A stretch of DNA of 64,000 nucleotides, taken from NCBI RefSeq assembly GCF_001013905.1, contig NZ_LN831790.1:2170001-2234000 (forward strand), written 5' to 3'. Positions 25,043 to 34,377 of the stretch are shown here, piece after piece (positions within the stretch are counted from its first letter, which is position 1; each line of letters begins with the position of its first letter). Both the position numbers and the translations under genes were made by a program. This stretch comes from Streptomyces leeuwenhoekii. GTDB lineage: Bacteria > Actinomycetota > Actinomycetes > Streptomycetales > Streptomycetaceae. The notes beneath the pieces are model-generated. The model saw only the letters and a list, made by a program, of their open reading frames with translations. It was not told the origin of the DNA and searched no databases.

Positions 25043-27481
25043 GTGCAGGACGTCCGGTTCGACCTGTCGGCTTTCGGTCTCAGTGAGACAGCCCGGTGCA
25101 GTGCCCGCTTGCGAAAGGCCGTCAGCGGTGCGCCGTCACCGGACGCGGCGGCACAGAGGGTCGCCGACTTCTTCCACGACGGCCTGGTCGCCGGGCGTGA
25201 CGGACCCGCCTGTCCTGCGGTGGGCGTCTTCCTCGCCGTGCCGTGGAGCGCCGTCACCTCGACACCCACGGCCGTGGGACTCCCCGATGAGCACGCGTGG
25301 CGTGTGACCCTGGCCGGATTCCGTGGCCCGCACATCCGCTGGCCCGGCCCTCAGAACTCCGGTCAGACGCACCTGCCGCTGCCGTCGTCCGGTGCCCCCC
25401 GTGACGCGCCGTCGGTGCACCGGCTGCTCGAACGTCTGGGAGTCACGACCGGGGACGGAGACGGCGCGGTGGCGCCGGAGAGCGACGTCGAGGTCGTGCA
25501 CCTGTCCGGCAGTCAGGTGGACGGGGTGGAGGAACTTCTCCCGGGGCAGGGTGTGCGTTCCGTACTGGCCCTCTCGGGAACCCTGTCGCCGGGTGAGTGG
25601 TTCGCGGTGGTGCTGTTCTTGCGCGTTCCGCTGCCCGCCGAAGTCGCCGCGCTCTTCCGCACCGTCACCGGCAGCACGCGCCTGGCGCTGCTGTCCGGCG
25701 GCCGGCCGTCGCCCACCGTGGAGGCGGACGCGGCTCGTACCGCCCTGGAGGACATGGAGAGCCTGGTGGGGCAGCGGGCCGCGCACCTGGAGACGGTGGT
25801 GACCGAACTGCGCTCCGCCACGAGGGAGCTGCGCCGGTCCCAGGAGGAACTGGAGCAGCGGGAGCGGGAACTGCGCGAGGAGGCGGCGATCGTCGAGCTG
25901 CTGCAGGAGGTCGGCAGCGTCCTGGCGGCGGAACTCGACCTCGACGCGCTGGTCCAGCACGCGGTCGACGCCGCGACCCGCCTGTCCGGAGCGGCGTTCG
26001 GCGCCTTCTTCTACAACGTCCTGGGCGAGACCGGAGAGTCCTACCTGCTCTATGTGATCTCCGGTGTCGACCGGTCGGCCTTCGACAAGTTCCCCATGCC
26101 GCGCAACACCCAGGTGTTCGAGCAAACCTTCCGGGGCCTTGGTGTGGTGCGGTCCGACGACATCACCGCGGACCCCCGTTACGGGCACAACGCGCCGCAC
26201 CACGGCATGCCGGAAGGGCACCTGCCGGTGCGGAGCTACCTGGCCGTTCCGGTGATGTCCCGGGGGGCGGTGCTCGGCGGGTTCTTCTTCGGCCATCCCG
26301 AGCGGGGGGTCTTCACCGAGCGCCACGAACGCCTGATCAACGGTGTCGCCGCCCAGACCGCCGTCGCGCTGCAGAACGCGCAGACATACCGTCAGGAGCG
26401 GGAAGCGGCCACCGAGCTGCAACGCCACCTGCTGCCGGCGCTGCCGCACATCGACGGGGTCGCCAGCACGTCACGGTACCTGCCCGCCGCGCGGGACCGC
26501 GGCGCCGGCGGTGACTGGGTGGACCTCATACCGCTCCCGGACGGCAAAGTGGCGCTGGTCGTCGGTGATGTGATGGGCAAGGGCGTCAGGGCGGCAGCGG
26601 TCATGGGCCAGGTCCGCACGGCCTGCCGGGCCTACGCACAGGTCGGTCTCGCCCCCGCCGACGTGCTGGAACAGCTCAGCGTCCTGGTGGACGACATCGC
26701 TCCCGGCTCCATCGTCACCTGCGTGTACGCGGTACTCGACACGCGCCGGGACCAGTTGCGCACCGCTGTCGCCGGGCACTTGCCGCCGGCCCTGCGCGAC
26801 CCGGGAGGCAGCGTGAGGTTCCTGGACGAGAAGGTCGGGCCGCCGTTGGGGGTGGGCAGGCACCGTTACGCGGAGCAGGAGGTCCCTCTGCCACCCGGAT
26901 CGCGGCTGCTGCTGTACACCGATGGCCTGGTCGAACGCCGCGGCCGCTCCATCGACGACGGGCTGCGGCAGTTGCGGGAGCTGCTGTCCGGGCCCGTGGG
27001 CGAGATCGAGGCGGACTGCGACTCCTGGCTGGACGCCCTGGCCGGCGGTCAGCACGACGACGACATCGCCATGCTGTACCTGCACCGGCCCGAGGACGCG
27101 TCGCACCAGGTGGTGGCGGTCGCACGTGACTACGCCCCGGTCTCCAGCGCGGTCCCCGACGCCCGCGACCTGGTCTCCGGGGTCATGCGGGAGTGGGGCC
27201 TGCGCCACCTGGCGAACGACATGATGCTGATCGCGGACGAGATGGTCGCCAACGCCGTCCGCCACGCCAGGACACCGCTGCGCGTCGAGCTGCGGCGCGC
27301 CGGTGAACGCGTCGTTCTGGAGGTCACGGACAGCAGCCCCGAGGAGCCTCGTCTGATCGTTTCCCAACCCGGGGAGTTCGGGCACCGGGGCATATTCCTG
27401 GTCGACGCCATCGCGACACGGTGGGGAACCCGCTGGATCGACGGCGGGAAAGTGGTGTGGGCGGAAGTCAGGACCTCGTGA
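25043..27481 (+). CDS. GAF, SpoIIE phosphatase and HATPase multidomain protein
   Basis: An 812-residue sensor. Residues 1-220 have no recognised domain. A coiled coil ([20 protein letters not shown], about 250-285) leads to a GAF domain (about 300-450; [20 protein letters not shown]). Next comes a SpoIIE phosphatase domain ([42 protein letters not shown]; about 460-680) and a C-terminal RsbW-type ATPase ([33 protein letters not shown]; about 700-810). Having both phosphatase and anti-sigma-like kinase ends on one chain is typical of Streptomyces partner-switch hubs. GTG start; the STAS gene follows 87 bp downstream. Confidence 0.92.
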   Translation: MQDVRFDLSAFGLSETARCSARLRKAVSGAPSPDAAAQRVADFFHDGLVAGRDGPACPAVGVFLAVPWSAVTSTPTAVGLPDEHAWRVTLAGFRGPHIRWPGPQNSGQTHLPLPSSGAPRDAPSVHRLLERLGVTTGDGDGAVAPESDVEVVHLSGSQVDGVEELLPGQGVRSVLALSGTLSPGEWFAVVLFLRVPLPAEVAALFRTVTGSTRLALLSGGRPSPTVEADAARTALEDMESLVGQRAAHLETVVTELRSATRELRRSQEELEQRERELREEAAIVELLQEVGSVLAAELDLDALVQHAVDAATRLSGAAFGAFFYNVLGETGESYLLYVISGVDRSAFDKFPMPRNTQVFEQTFRGLGVVRSDDITADPRYGHNAPHHGMPEGHLPVRSYLAVPVMSRGAVLGGFFFGHPERGVFTERHERLINGVAAQTAVALQNAQTYRQEREAATELQRHLLPALPHIDGVASTSRYLPAARDRGAGGDWVDLIPLPDGKVALVVGDVMGKGVRAAAVMGQVRTACRAYAQVGLAPADVLEQLSVLVDDIAPGSIVTCVYAVLDTRRDQLRTAVAGHLPPALRDPGGSVRFLDEKVGPPLGVGRHRYAEQEVPLPPGSRLLLYTDGLVERRGRSIDDGLRQLRELLSGPVGEIEADCDSWLDALAGGQHDDDIAMLYLHRPEDASHQVVAVARDYAPVSSAVPDARDLVSGVMREWGLRHLANDMMLIADEMVANAVRHARTPLRVELRRAGERVVLEVTDSSPEEPRLIVSQPGEFGHRGIFLVDAIATRWGTRWIDGGKVVWAEVRTS

Positions 27482-27568
27482 CGACGTACCGTACCCGGGT
27501 CGGTTCCTCGACCGGCGCCAGGAGAACCAGCCGACCCCTTCGCCCCGGAAACAGGAGAGCCGCCCCCG

Positions 27569-27991
27569 ATGACCCCCTCCCCCGGCCCCGAGGCGCGCGA
27601 GCCCTCCGACAGCTCACCACCGCCCGGCTCCAGCGGCCTGCTCCCCGCCGGTCCGACACTGACCCTCGCATCGCACCGCGGCCCACGACACGCGGTCGTC
27701 GCCGTGGACGGCCCCATCGACTACCACACGGCACCCCAGTTGCTGGGGCATCTCACCACCACGGAGATACAGGACGTCCCGCTGCTGATCCTGGACCTCA
27801 CCCATGTGGAGTTCTGCGACTCCAGTGCGCTGGGAGCCTTCGTCGACATACACCGCCGCCGTTCGGACGCCGGGCACCGGTTCGCGTTGACCGGTGTCCG
27901 ACCGGAGGTCAGACGCATCCTCGAACTCACCCGTCTCACGTCCGTTCTGTCGCTGCACGAGACGGTCGAGGACGTGCTCACCGAGGGCTGA
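27569..27991 (+). CDS. STAS-domain anti-sigma factor antagonist
   Basis: A 140-residue protein: a Pro/Ser-rich N-terminus of about 35 residues, then a STAS fold with VAVDGPIDYHTAPQLL and LTHVEFCDSSALGAFVDIHRR. The Ser in CDSSALG is the usual phosphorylation site. When dephosphorylated it would bind an RsbW-type kinase and free a sigma factor. The upstream SpoIIE protein is the obvious phosphatase and its HATPase end a possible kinase. The candidate target sigma factor is encoded 2 kb away at 30016. Confidence 0.92.
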   Translation: MTPSPGPEAREPSDSSPPPGSSGLLPAGPTLTLASHRGPRHAVVAVDGPIDYHTAPQLLGHLTTTEIQDVPLLILDLTHVEFCDSSALGAFVDIHRRRSDAGHRFALTGVRPEVRRILELTRLTSVLSLHETVEDVLTEG

Positions 27992-28147
27992 CAGCGCGGA
28001 CCGGCGCACTCGCCGCGCCCCGCCGCTTCCGCGCGGCGGGCCGTCGGGAGAACCTGGCCGGCTCCCCCGCCACTGAGGACGACGATAGTCCGAGAGGCGA
28101 GAGAGGACCGGTGTCCTGGTGCCCGATCGCCTGCACGTCCGGCATGT

Positions 28148-28185
28148 GTACGGGGCCCGGCCGACATGTCGGCCGGGCCCCGTAC
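28148..28185. terminator. 38-bp perfect palindrome, bidirectional terminator
   Basis: The 38 bases read the same on both strands, with centre CATG at 28166-28167 and outer ends GTACGGGGCC. It lies between the converging STAS gene and a small membrane protein gene, so it very probably forms a strong hairpin in both transcripts. Confidence 0.8.
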
Positions 28186-28210
28186 CCCGACGGAGTGTTC
28201 GCGGGTCAGG

Positions 28211-28381
28211 TCACCATCGGTACCAGCGGCCTCGGCCACCACCGGCTGTGGTGGAACGCATGACGAAACCGAGAAGCCACAGCACCAGGACGGCGACCGC
28301 GACCCACCAGAGAATCTTGACGGCGAAGCCGGCGCCGAAGAGGATCAGCGCGAGAAGCAGAACAAGCAGCAGGGGAACCAT
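28211..28381 (-). CDS. Small hydrophobic membrane protein
   Basis: A 56-residue protein with two hydrophobic stretches (VPLLLVLLLALILFGAGFA and ILWWVAVAVLVLWLLGFV) and a Gly/Arg-rich tail ending GRGRWYRW. The ATG at 28381 follows AGGAGGT 9 bp upstream, which fixes this start. Proteins like this are common in the Streptomyces osmotic/SigB stress regulons. Divergent from csbD. Confidence 0.75.
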   Translation of the reverse strand: MVPLLLVLLLALILFGAGFAVKILWWVAVAVLVLWLLGFVMRSTTAGGGRGRWYRW

Positions 28382-28515
28382 GTCTATCGACCTCCTGCAC
28401 GTTCGTATGTCCCACAAATCTTCCGTCATTCGTCCACGACGCTTTTGTTTGTGAAGGGAAAGCGGGGGCACAAGCGAGTCACCGCGACAGCGGAAAGACC
28501 TATCAGGAGGTGCTC

Positions 28516-28689
28516 ATGACTGCCGGCGAGAAGGCCAAGGCAAAGGCCGAGCAGGCCGAGGGAAAGGCCAAGGAAGCCCTGGGGAGCGTCACCGGAAACG
28601 ACCGGATGGCCGCCGAGGGACAGGCAGAAAAGAGCACGGGTGATGCCCGCGAGGCCAAGGAGAAGGCCAAGGACGCGTTCAAGCGCTGA
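28516..28689 (+). CDS. CsbD family stress protein
   Basis: A 57-residue, Ala/Lys/Glu-rich protein that is too small for usual gene finders. It has the CsbD pattern: AEQAEGKAKEALGSVTGNDR, then AAEGQAEKSTGD. CsbD proteins are induced in general stress under SigB-type factors; the molecular role is unknown. The ATG follows TCAGGAGG. A strong terminator follows at once. Confidence 0.85.
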   Translation: MTAGEKAKAKAEQAEGKAKEALGSVTGNDRMAAEGQAEKSTGDAREAKEKAKDAFKR

Positions 28690-28714
28690 CCACGCCCACC
28701 CCGCCGAGAATGCG

Positions 28715-28757
28715 AAAAGGGGGCCTGCCCGACGTAATCGCGGGAGGGCCCCCTTTT
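28715..28757 (+). terminator. Rho-independent terminator after csbD
   Basis: AAAAGGGGGCC and GGCCCCCTTTTT arms with an inner CCCG/CGGG pair and a loop of about 12 bases, followed by T-rich sequence. This is one of few U-run terminators in the window. Confidence 0.85.
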
Positions 28758-28814
28758 TCGGCGGCATCATCGACTTTCCCCGTACGTCGACCGAAGGCGG
28801 GAGCATCCGAAGTC

Positions 28815-29714
28815 ATGGATGACGGAGACGGTCACAGGGCTCGCTGGTGGGCGGCGCTGCGCCGGACGCCGGCGGCCGTCTGGAACGACGACGTCACGGA
28901 CTGGGCCGCCGCGCTGACCTATTACGCGGTCCTGGCCCTGTTTCCCCTGCTGTTGGTGATCCTGTCGATCCTGGGTCTGACCGTGCCCACGGCCAGGCCC
29001 GAGGTCATCGACCGCATGTCGCAGGCGGCTCCGGTCGCGTCCCGCGCGTTGCTGCGCAGCACCCTGCGGGAGATGGCCGGACAGTCGTCGGCCGCGTGGA
29101 CGCTGATCTTCTTCGGAGGAGCGGGAGCCCTGTGGTCGGGGTGCAGCTATCTGAGCGTCTTCCGCCGGGCGCTGCACGCCATGCACGGGGCCGGCGCGCA
29201 CCGGCCGGTCTGGCGCACCGCTCCGCGCATCATCGCCACGGCCCTCGTCCTGATCTCGCTGCTTCTCACGTCGACCCTCGCGTTGTTCCTCACCGGCGGC
29301 CTGGCCCGGCGCCTGGGCAGGGTGATGCATCTGGGTACTGGGCCGCAGGACGTCTGGGACATACTGCGGTGGCCGGTCGTCGCCTTGGTCGCCGTCGCAC
29401 TGGTGCTCGTCCTGTACCGTTCGGGCCCGGCTTCCTCCCGCCCCGTCGGGAGGATGGCGCCCGGCGGCACACTGGCGGTAACGCTCCTGCTGGCCGCCTC
29501 GCTCGGCTTCGCCTTCTACACCTCCCATGTCGGCACGTACCACCGCTTGTACGGTTCACTGGCAGGCGTCGTGGTCTTCCTGGTCTGGCTGTGGCTGTCC
29601 AACCTGGCTCTTCTGGTCGGCGCTCAGTTCAACGCAGAGCTGGCGAAGCCGGTGCGAGAGGAACTCGGCAGGGAGAGTGAGACGGTCTCCGGTACCTGCG
29701 GCGGAGCGTCGTAG
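28815..29714 (+). CDS. YihY/BrkB-type inner membrane protein
   Basis: A 299-residue membrane protein of the YihY/virulence factor BrkB family (once called RNase BN in error). WNDDVTDWAAALTYYAVLALFPLLLV is the family opening. About six transmembrane helices follow, with SHVGTYHRLYGSLAGVVVFLVWLWLSNLALL-type final helices and GAQFNAEL. Function is unknown; some are linked to envelope or stress functions. The ATG at 28815 is preferred over upstream starts inside the terminator. Confidence 0.9.
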   Translation: MDDGDGHRARWWAALRRTPAAVWNDDVTDWAAALTYYAVLALFPLLLVILSILGLTVPTARPEVIDRMSQAAPVASRALLRSTLREMAGQSSAAWTLIFFGGAGALWSGCSYLSVFRRALHAMHGAGAHRPVWRTAPRIIATALVLISLLLTSTLALFLTGGLARRLGRVMHLGTGPQDVWDILRWPVVALVAVALVLVLYRSGPASSRPVGRMAPGGTLAVTLLLAASLGFAFYTSHVGTYHRLYGSLAGVVVFLVWLWLSNLALLVGAQFNAELAKPVREELGRESETVSGTCGGAS

Positions 29715-30015
29715 CCACCGCGCGCCGAACGGACGCCCGCGCCGGGCCTGCCCCGCGCCCCACGGCTCCGCAGAGAGGCGGATCAGATCCGGACGGCGCT
29801 TTCGCGTCCGGGCCGCTGCTGATCGACGCGGCGCCCGGCCGGCGGAGCCGGATCGGCTCATCGGCGTGCAGCCCCCGGCAGCGGACGTGCCCACCCACCG
29901 GAGCGGGGCCCCGCCCGACCGGCAGGACCCCGCGAGGTGAAGCACTGAGCCCGGCACCCACCCGCGCCGTTCCCGGGGGACGACGAAGCCGCGTCCGGCG
30001 GCCGGGCGACGGCCG
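29715..30015. other. Gap without a supported gene
   Basis: 301 bp of high-GC sequence between the converging YihY-type gene and the sigma factor gene. No coding frame with family similarity and no clear terminator was seen. Confidence 0.5.
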
Positions 30016-30858
30016 TCAGGTGGTGCTGAGCATGCCCTCGCGCAGGCGCGCCAGGAGACGGGAGATCAGCCGGGAGACGTGCATCTGGGAGACACCGAGG
30101 CGTTCGCCGATCTGGGCCTGGGTGAGTTCCTCCACGAACCGCCAGTGGATGATCTTGCGGTCGCGTTCGTCGAGTTCGGCGATCATCGGGGCGAGGGCGT
30201 GGAAGTCCTCGATCAGGCCGAGGGCGGCGTCCTCGTCGCCGATGAAGTCCGCCAGCGCCGCCTCGCCGTCCTCGCTGCCGTTGATCGCCGCGTCGAGGGA
30301 GGCCGACTTGTAGCCGTTGGCGGCCAGCCGGGCCTCGACGACCTCGTCCTCCGGGAGGCACATCAGCTCGGACAGCTCTTTGGTCGTCGGTGTCCGGCCC
30401 AGTCGGGTGCGCAGCTCCTCGTTGGCGCGCGCCAGTTGCACGCGGGCTTCCTGGAGCCGGCGCGGCACGTGCACGGCCCAGGAGGTGTCGCGGAAGAACC
30501 GCTTGATCTCGCCCACGATGTACGGCACGGCGAAGGAGGTGAACTCCACCTCACGGGTCAGCTCGAACCGGTCGATGGCCTTGATCAGACCGATCATGCC
30601 GACCTGGACGATGTCCTCCATCTCCTCCGGCCCGCGGCTGCGGAACCGGCCGGCCGCGTAGCGGACGAGGGACATGTTCATCTCGATCAGCGTGTTACGG
30701 GCGTACTGGTACTCCGGCGTGCCCTCCTCCAGTACCGCCAGCTGGTCGAAGAACGCCTTCGACAGCTCCCGAGCGTCCTTCGGCGCGACCTTGGAAGGGT
30801 CCGTGATCTCCGGAACGTCCGCCGTCCGCCCAGCGGCCTGCACGGTCGTCGTCATCAT
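30016..30858 (-). CDS. SigB/SigF/SigG-family RNA polymerase sigma factor
   Basis: A 280-residue stress/development sigma factor. Region 2 is seen in NMSLVRYAAGRFRSRGPEEMEDIVQVGMIGLIKAIDRFE and SFAVPYIVGEIKRFFRD, region 3 around LGRTPTTKELSELM, and region 4 in LDERDRKIIHWRF, then LTQAQIGERLGVSQMHVSRLI. The family is usually held by RsbW-type anti-sigma proteins released by STAS antagonists, such as those encoded at 25-28 kb. Two ATGs stand together (30858 and 30855); the second has better spacing from GGGGAGG. A SigB-like promoter upstream suggests self-control. Confidence 0.94.
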   Translation of the reverse strand: MMTTTVQAAGRTADVPEITDPSKVAPKDARELSKAFFDQLAVLEEGTPEYQYARNTLIEMNMSLVRYAAGRFRSRGPEEMEDIVQVGMIGLIKAIDRFELTREVEFTSFAVPYIVGEIKRFFRDTSWAVHVPRRLQEARVQLARANEELRTRLGRTPTTKELSELMCLPEDEVVEARLAANGYKSASLDAAINGSEDGEAALADFIGDEDAALGLIEDFHALAPMIAELDERDRKIIHWRFVEELTQAQIGERLGVSQMHVSRLISRLLARLREGMLSTT

Positions 30859-30915
30859 GCGCCCTCCCCTTCACTCAGCTCTTCTTCACCGGCCCATTGT
30901 CCGGCAAACGCGCGC

Positions 30916-30940
30916 CTACCCCGGTCACCGGCCGGTATTC
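30916..30940 (-). promoter_or_regulatory. SigB-like promoter of the sigma factor gene
   Basis: On the minus strand: GAAT, 15 bases, GGGTAG. This fits GNNT-N14-16-GGGTA with only the last base off. It lies about 58 bp before the sigma start. The spacer contains the palindrome ACCGGCCGGT. Confidence 0.5.
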
Positions 30941-31096
30941 CAGAATTTTTCATCAGGCCCCGGCCGGCTCCCCTGCGGCTTCGCACCGACACCAAGGGTC
31001 GGTGCGTACGACCTGACCGGTGTGCAGCAGTGCGCGCGGGGGTCGTACGCGCAGACCCGGCCAGCCGGTGACCTCGGAGGCCGGCCGGGCGGTGGC

Positions 31097-32782
31097 TCAG
31101 GCGTCGATGATCACGGGGATGATGAGGGGCTTGCGGCGGTGGGTGCGGAACGCCCAGTTCGCCACGGCGCGGGCGATGAGCTGTTCGAGTTGGCGCGCGT
31201 CCCCGACGCCTTCCTCGGCCGCGGTGGCCAGGGTCTTCTCGATGACGGGGATGACCGGCTCGAAGGTGGTGTCGTCGTGCACGAAGCCGCGGGCCAGGAA
31301 GTCGGGGGCCTCGGCGAGGGCGCCGGTGTCCGCGTCGACGATCGCCACCACCGTGACGACGCCTTCCTCCGCGAGGGTGAGGCGGTCCTTCAGGGAGGCT
31401 TCGGTGGCGCCGCCGACTTCCATGCCGTCCACGTAGACGTTGCCGGCGGGGACCTTGCCGGTGATGGACGCGCGCCCGTCGACGAGGTCGACGACGACGC
31501 CGTCCTCGGCGACGACGACCCGGTCGGGGTCGACGCCGGTGCGGATGGCGAGGTCGGCGTTGGCCCGTAGGTGACGGAACTCGCCGTGGACGGGCATGAC
31601 GTTGCGCGGTTTGACGATGTTGTAGCAGTAGACGAGTTCGCCGGCGCTGGCGTGCCCGGAGACGTGCACCTTGGCGTTGCCCTTGTGGACCACGTGGGCA
31701 CCCCACCGGGTCAGTCCGTTGATCACCCGGTAGATGGCGTTCTCGTTGCCGGGGATGAGGGAGCTGGCGAGCAGGACGGTGTCGCCCTCGCCGATGCGGA
31801 TCATGTGATCGCGGTTGGCCATCCTCGACAGCGCGGCCATCGGTTCGCCCTGGGAGCCGGTGCACACCAGAGCGATCTTGTGGTCAGGGAGCTTCTCCAG
31901 CTCCTTCGTGCTCACCACCAGGCCGGACGGGACCTTCAGGTAGCCCAGGTCACGGGCGATGCCCATGTTGCGGACCATCGACCGGCCGACGAAGGCGACC
32001 TTGCGGCCGTGCTGGTGGGCGGCGTCCAGGACCTGCTGGATGCGGTGTACATGGCTGGCGAAGCTGGAGACGATGACCCGGCGCGGGGCGGTGCGCATCA
32101 CCTGCTCGATCGCCGGGTTCAGCTCGCGCTCGGAGGTGGTGAAGCCGGGTACCTCGGCGTTGGTGGAATCGGTCAGGAAGAGGTCCACGCCCTCCTCGCC
32201 GAGGCGGGCGAAGGCACGCAGATCGGTGATGCGGTCGTCGAGAGGGAACTGGTCCATCTTGAAGTCGCCGGTGTGCAGCACCATCCCGGCGCGGGTGCGG
32301 ATCGCGACCGCGAGGCTGTCCGGGATGGAGTGGTTGACCGCGACGAACTCGCAGTCGAAGGGTCCGAAGCCGCGCCGGTCGCCCTCCCGCACCCGCACCG
32401 TGCGCGGCCGGATGCCGTGTTCCTTCAGCTTGGCCTCCAGGAAGGCCAGCGTCAGCTTGGAGCCGACGACGGGAATGTCGGACCGCTCGCGCAGCAGGTA
32501 CGGCACGCCGCCGATGTGGTCCTCGTGGCCGTGGGTGAGGACCACGGCCACGACGTCGTCCAGCCGGTCCCGGATCGAGGTGAAGTCCGGCAGGATCACG
32601 TCCACGCCGGGCTGGGTCTCCTCGGGGAAGAGCACGCCGCAGTCGACGATGAGCAGCTTGCCGGCGTGCTCGAACACGGTCATGTTGCGGCCGATCTCAC
32701 CCAGGCCGCCCAGGGCGACGACCCGCAGCCCTCCTTCGGGAAGCGGTGGGGCGGCTTTCAGTTCGGGGTGCGGATGACTCAT
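31097..32782 (-). CDS. rnj: Ribonuclease J
   Basis: A 561-residue metallo-beta-lactamase/beta-CASP RNase. The metal motif HGHEDH is at residues 84-89, with LGGLGEIGRNM before it, HTGDFKMDQ later, and the beta-CASP features FASHVHRIQQVLD and VHVSGHASAGEL. RNase J has 5'-3' exonuclease and endonuclease activity and is a main mRNA/rRNA processing enzyme in actinobacteria; in Streptomyces it affects antibiotic production. Full length. It is monocistronic and read leftward. Confidence 0.96.
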   Translation of the reverse strand: MSHPHPELKAAPPLPEGGLRVVALGGLGEIGRNMTVFEHAGKLLIVDCGVLFPEETQPGVDVILPDFTSIRDRLDDVVAVVLTHGHEDHIGGVPYLLRERSDIPVVGSKLTLAFLEAKLKEHGIRPRTVRVREGDRRGFGPFDCEFVAVNHSIPDSLAVAIRTRAGMVLHTGDFKMDQFPLDDRITDLRAFARLGEEGVDLFLTDSTNAEVPGFTTSERELNPAIEQVMRTAPRRVIVSSFASHVHRIQQVLDAAHQHGRKVAFVGRSMVRNMGIARDLGYLKVPSGLVVSTKELEKLPDHKIALVCTGSQGEPMAALSRMANRDHMIRIGEGDTVLLASSLIPGNENAIYRVINGLTRWGAHVVHKGNAKVHVSGHASAGELVYCYNIVKPRNVMPVHGEFRHLRANADLAIRTGVDPDRVVVAEDGVVVDLVDGRASITGKVPAGNVYVDGMEVGGATEASLKDRLTLAEEGVVTVVAIVDADTGALAEAPDFLARGFVHDDTTFEPVIPVIEKTLATAAEEGVGDARQLEQLIARAVANWAFRTHRRKPLIIPVIIDA

Positions 32783-32959
32783 ATCTTGACGCTACCGGAG
32801 AGTGGGACGGGATGATCCATTGCCTGTGCGATCTCTTCCTCCCGACAGGGTCGGGAGCACCACCACGGGTGCCCGGGATCGATCGGATCACGCCGGCGGC
32901 CGGGCCCCCTCGGTACCTGACCGCCGTCCTGCCCGGGCGTAACGCGCTGGTCCAGTGGC

Positions 32960-33220
32960 TCAACCGGTACGGCGCCGCCGTCCGCGTCCGCCGTCGCGGT
33001 CGCCCCGGCGCTCGCCGGTGGTGCTCGCCGCGGTGGCCCTGGCGCGTGCCCTGCGCCCGGACGTCGGCGCCGGACCCGGGACAGCGGTGCCGAAGGGACC
33101 GTAGTGGAAGCCCGCGGCACGGTAGCCGTGCTGGGAGTTGAGCCGGTGGATGAGAAACGCGCCCACGGCTGTCACCGCCAGGAGCGCGATCACCGTCACG
33201 AAGACGTTCATGGCCCTCAT
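32960..33220 (-). CDS. Small membrane protein coupled to DUF5994 gene
   Basis: An 86-residue protein with one N-terminal transmembrane helix (VFVTVIALLAVTAVGAFLI) followed by HRLNSQHGYRAAGFHYGPFG and an Arg/Gly/Thr-rich, probably disordered tail. Its ATG overlaps the stop of the DUF5994 gene; a second ATG at 33211 is also possible. The tail is low-complexity, so its true end is the least certain part. Function unknown. Confidence 0.5.
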   Translation of the reverse strand: MRAMNVFVTVIALLAVTAVGAFLIHRLNSQHGYRAAGFHYGPFGTAVPGPAPTSGRRARARATAASTTGERRGDRDGGRGRRRRTG

Positions 33221-33807
33221 GCCTTCTTCGGCTGGTTCGGTATCTCAGCGGTGATCGTCCGGCCCCGTGCGGAAGCGGCCGGAGCACCGGCTTCGCGTCC
33301 CCCTTCGGACTCCCAGACCGCCTCCACGGTCCGGCTGGCCTCGGCGTCCGGCCGCAGGTGTGCGGCGTCCGCCATCAGGCGGCCGGCGGTCTGGGTGCGC
33401 CGCGGGTCGCTCGCGGCGGCCATCAGCCACGCCGCCGGGACGGGGTCCGTCTCCGGGGGAACGACCAGCAGGTTCCAGCGGCCCACGTGGTACGAGAGCA
33501 GCAGCAGCTCGTGCTGGTCCTGCTCGGCCCGGAACCAGCCCACCTTCACCACGTGCCCGGCGACGGGCACCTTGCGCGGTACGACCGGCCACCGGGCGGG
33601 GTTCACCGTGATCCGGGTGATCCGTCCCCACAGCGGATCGAGCACGGCTGCCAGTGCGGGCAGTTCGGCGTGGAGGTCACGGGAGCGCGGCCACCAGGCG
33701 CCGTCCAGCAGTGCCGGTACGCACCCGGTGGGGGCGAGCGAGAGGCGCGGAGGGGGTGCGGAGATCCGGCCCTCGGATGTCGTCGGACGGGAGGTGGTCG
33801 CAGTCAT
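33217..33807 (-). CDS. DUF5994 family protein
   Basis: A 196-residue soluble protein. LDGAWWPRSRDLHAELPALA, ITVNPARWPVVPRKVPVAGH, VGWFRAEQDQHELLLLSYH and WNLLVVPPETDP are signatures of DUF5994, a family frequent in Streptomyces stress regions. No activity is known. The ATG at 33807 starts a clean version; further upstream the frame is open but Arg-rich and unlike the family. Coupled by ATGA to a small membrane protein gene. Confidence 0.85.
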   Translation of the reverse strand: MTATTSRPTTSEGRISAPPPRLSLAPTGCVPALLDGAWWPRSRDLHAELPALAAVLDPLWGRITRITVNPARWPVVPRKVPVAGHVVKVGWFRAEQDQHELLLLSYHVGRWNLLVVPPETDPVPAAWLMAAASDPRRTQTAGRLMADAAHLRPDAEASRTVEAVWESEGGREAGAPAASARGRTITAEIPNQPKKA

Positions 33808-34377
33808 GACGCGGACCCTGCCCCGAGCCGGTCGCAACCGGCCCGGCGTATTCGATCGCCGAAAACGACACAGGTATGGAGACCGGTGTTCGGAGAATCC
33901 TCGGTACTCCCCACCGTACTCCTCGGACCGCCCGAACGGAGCGGTGCGCCCGTGGACCGCCCCCCGCCGGCGCCGGGCCTGGGCGTCCCGGCCGCTCACG
34001 GGCTGTCCGACGAGCCCTGCCGCGAACCCGGCGACCGGCCGGCCCCGGTGCGGGTGAGGAGCTGGGTGGCCGACGCGGTGCCGGCGCGGACGCTCGCCGC
34101 CATGCCGGCCCGTGCCACGTCGAGGCCGGCCTGCGGTGGGACCACGAGGAGGGGGAGGTGGTGCCGAGCGCCTCGGGTGACGAGGACGGTGTCGTCACCA
34201 CCGGGAAGGAGTCGCGAGTCGGGACACTCGCCAGGATCGGGTCTCCGGTGTCCCGGCCGTCCCGGGCCAAGGCATCAGTTCGCGCCGACACGCAACTGGA
34301 GGTGTCCCCAGGGGTGGTTCGGGCACCCGGAGAAGTGCCCTCTTCGGGTACACCGCCGCGCGAAGGGAAACCGAAGG
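33808..34377. other. Long gap with an inverted repeat near its right end
   Basis: 570 bp without a gene that can be supported; open frames here are low-complexity. At 34321-34340 lies a perfect inverted repeat, GGGCAC, 8 bases, GTGCCC, followed after 6 bp by GGGTAC, which resembles a SigB -10. No proper -35 stands at the right distance. The repeat may be an operator for the PRC-barrel gene that starts at 34378. Confidence 0.45.

Noticed and set aside
32779..33120. Frames between rnj and the small membrane gene
   Set aside because: Low-complexity products; the region better fits the rnj promoter and the tail of the small gene.
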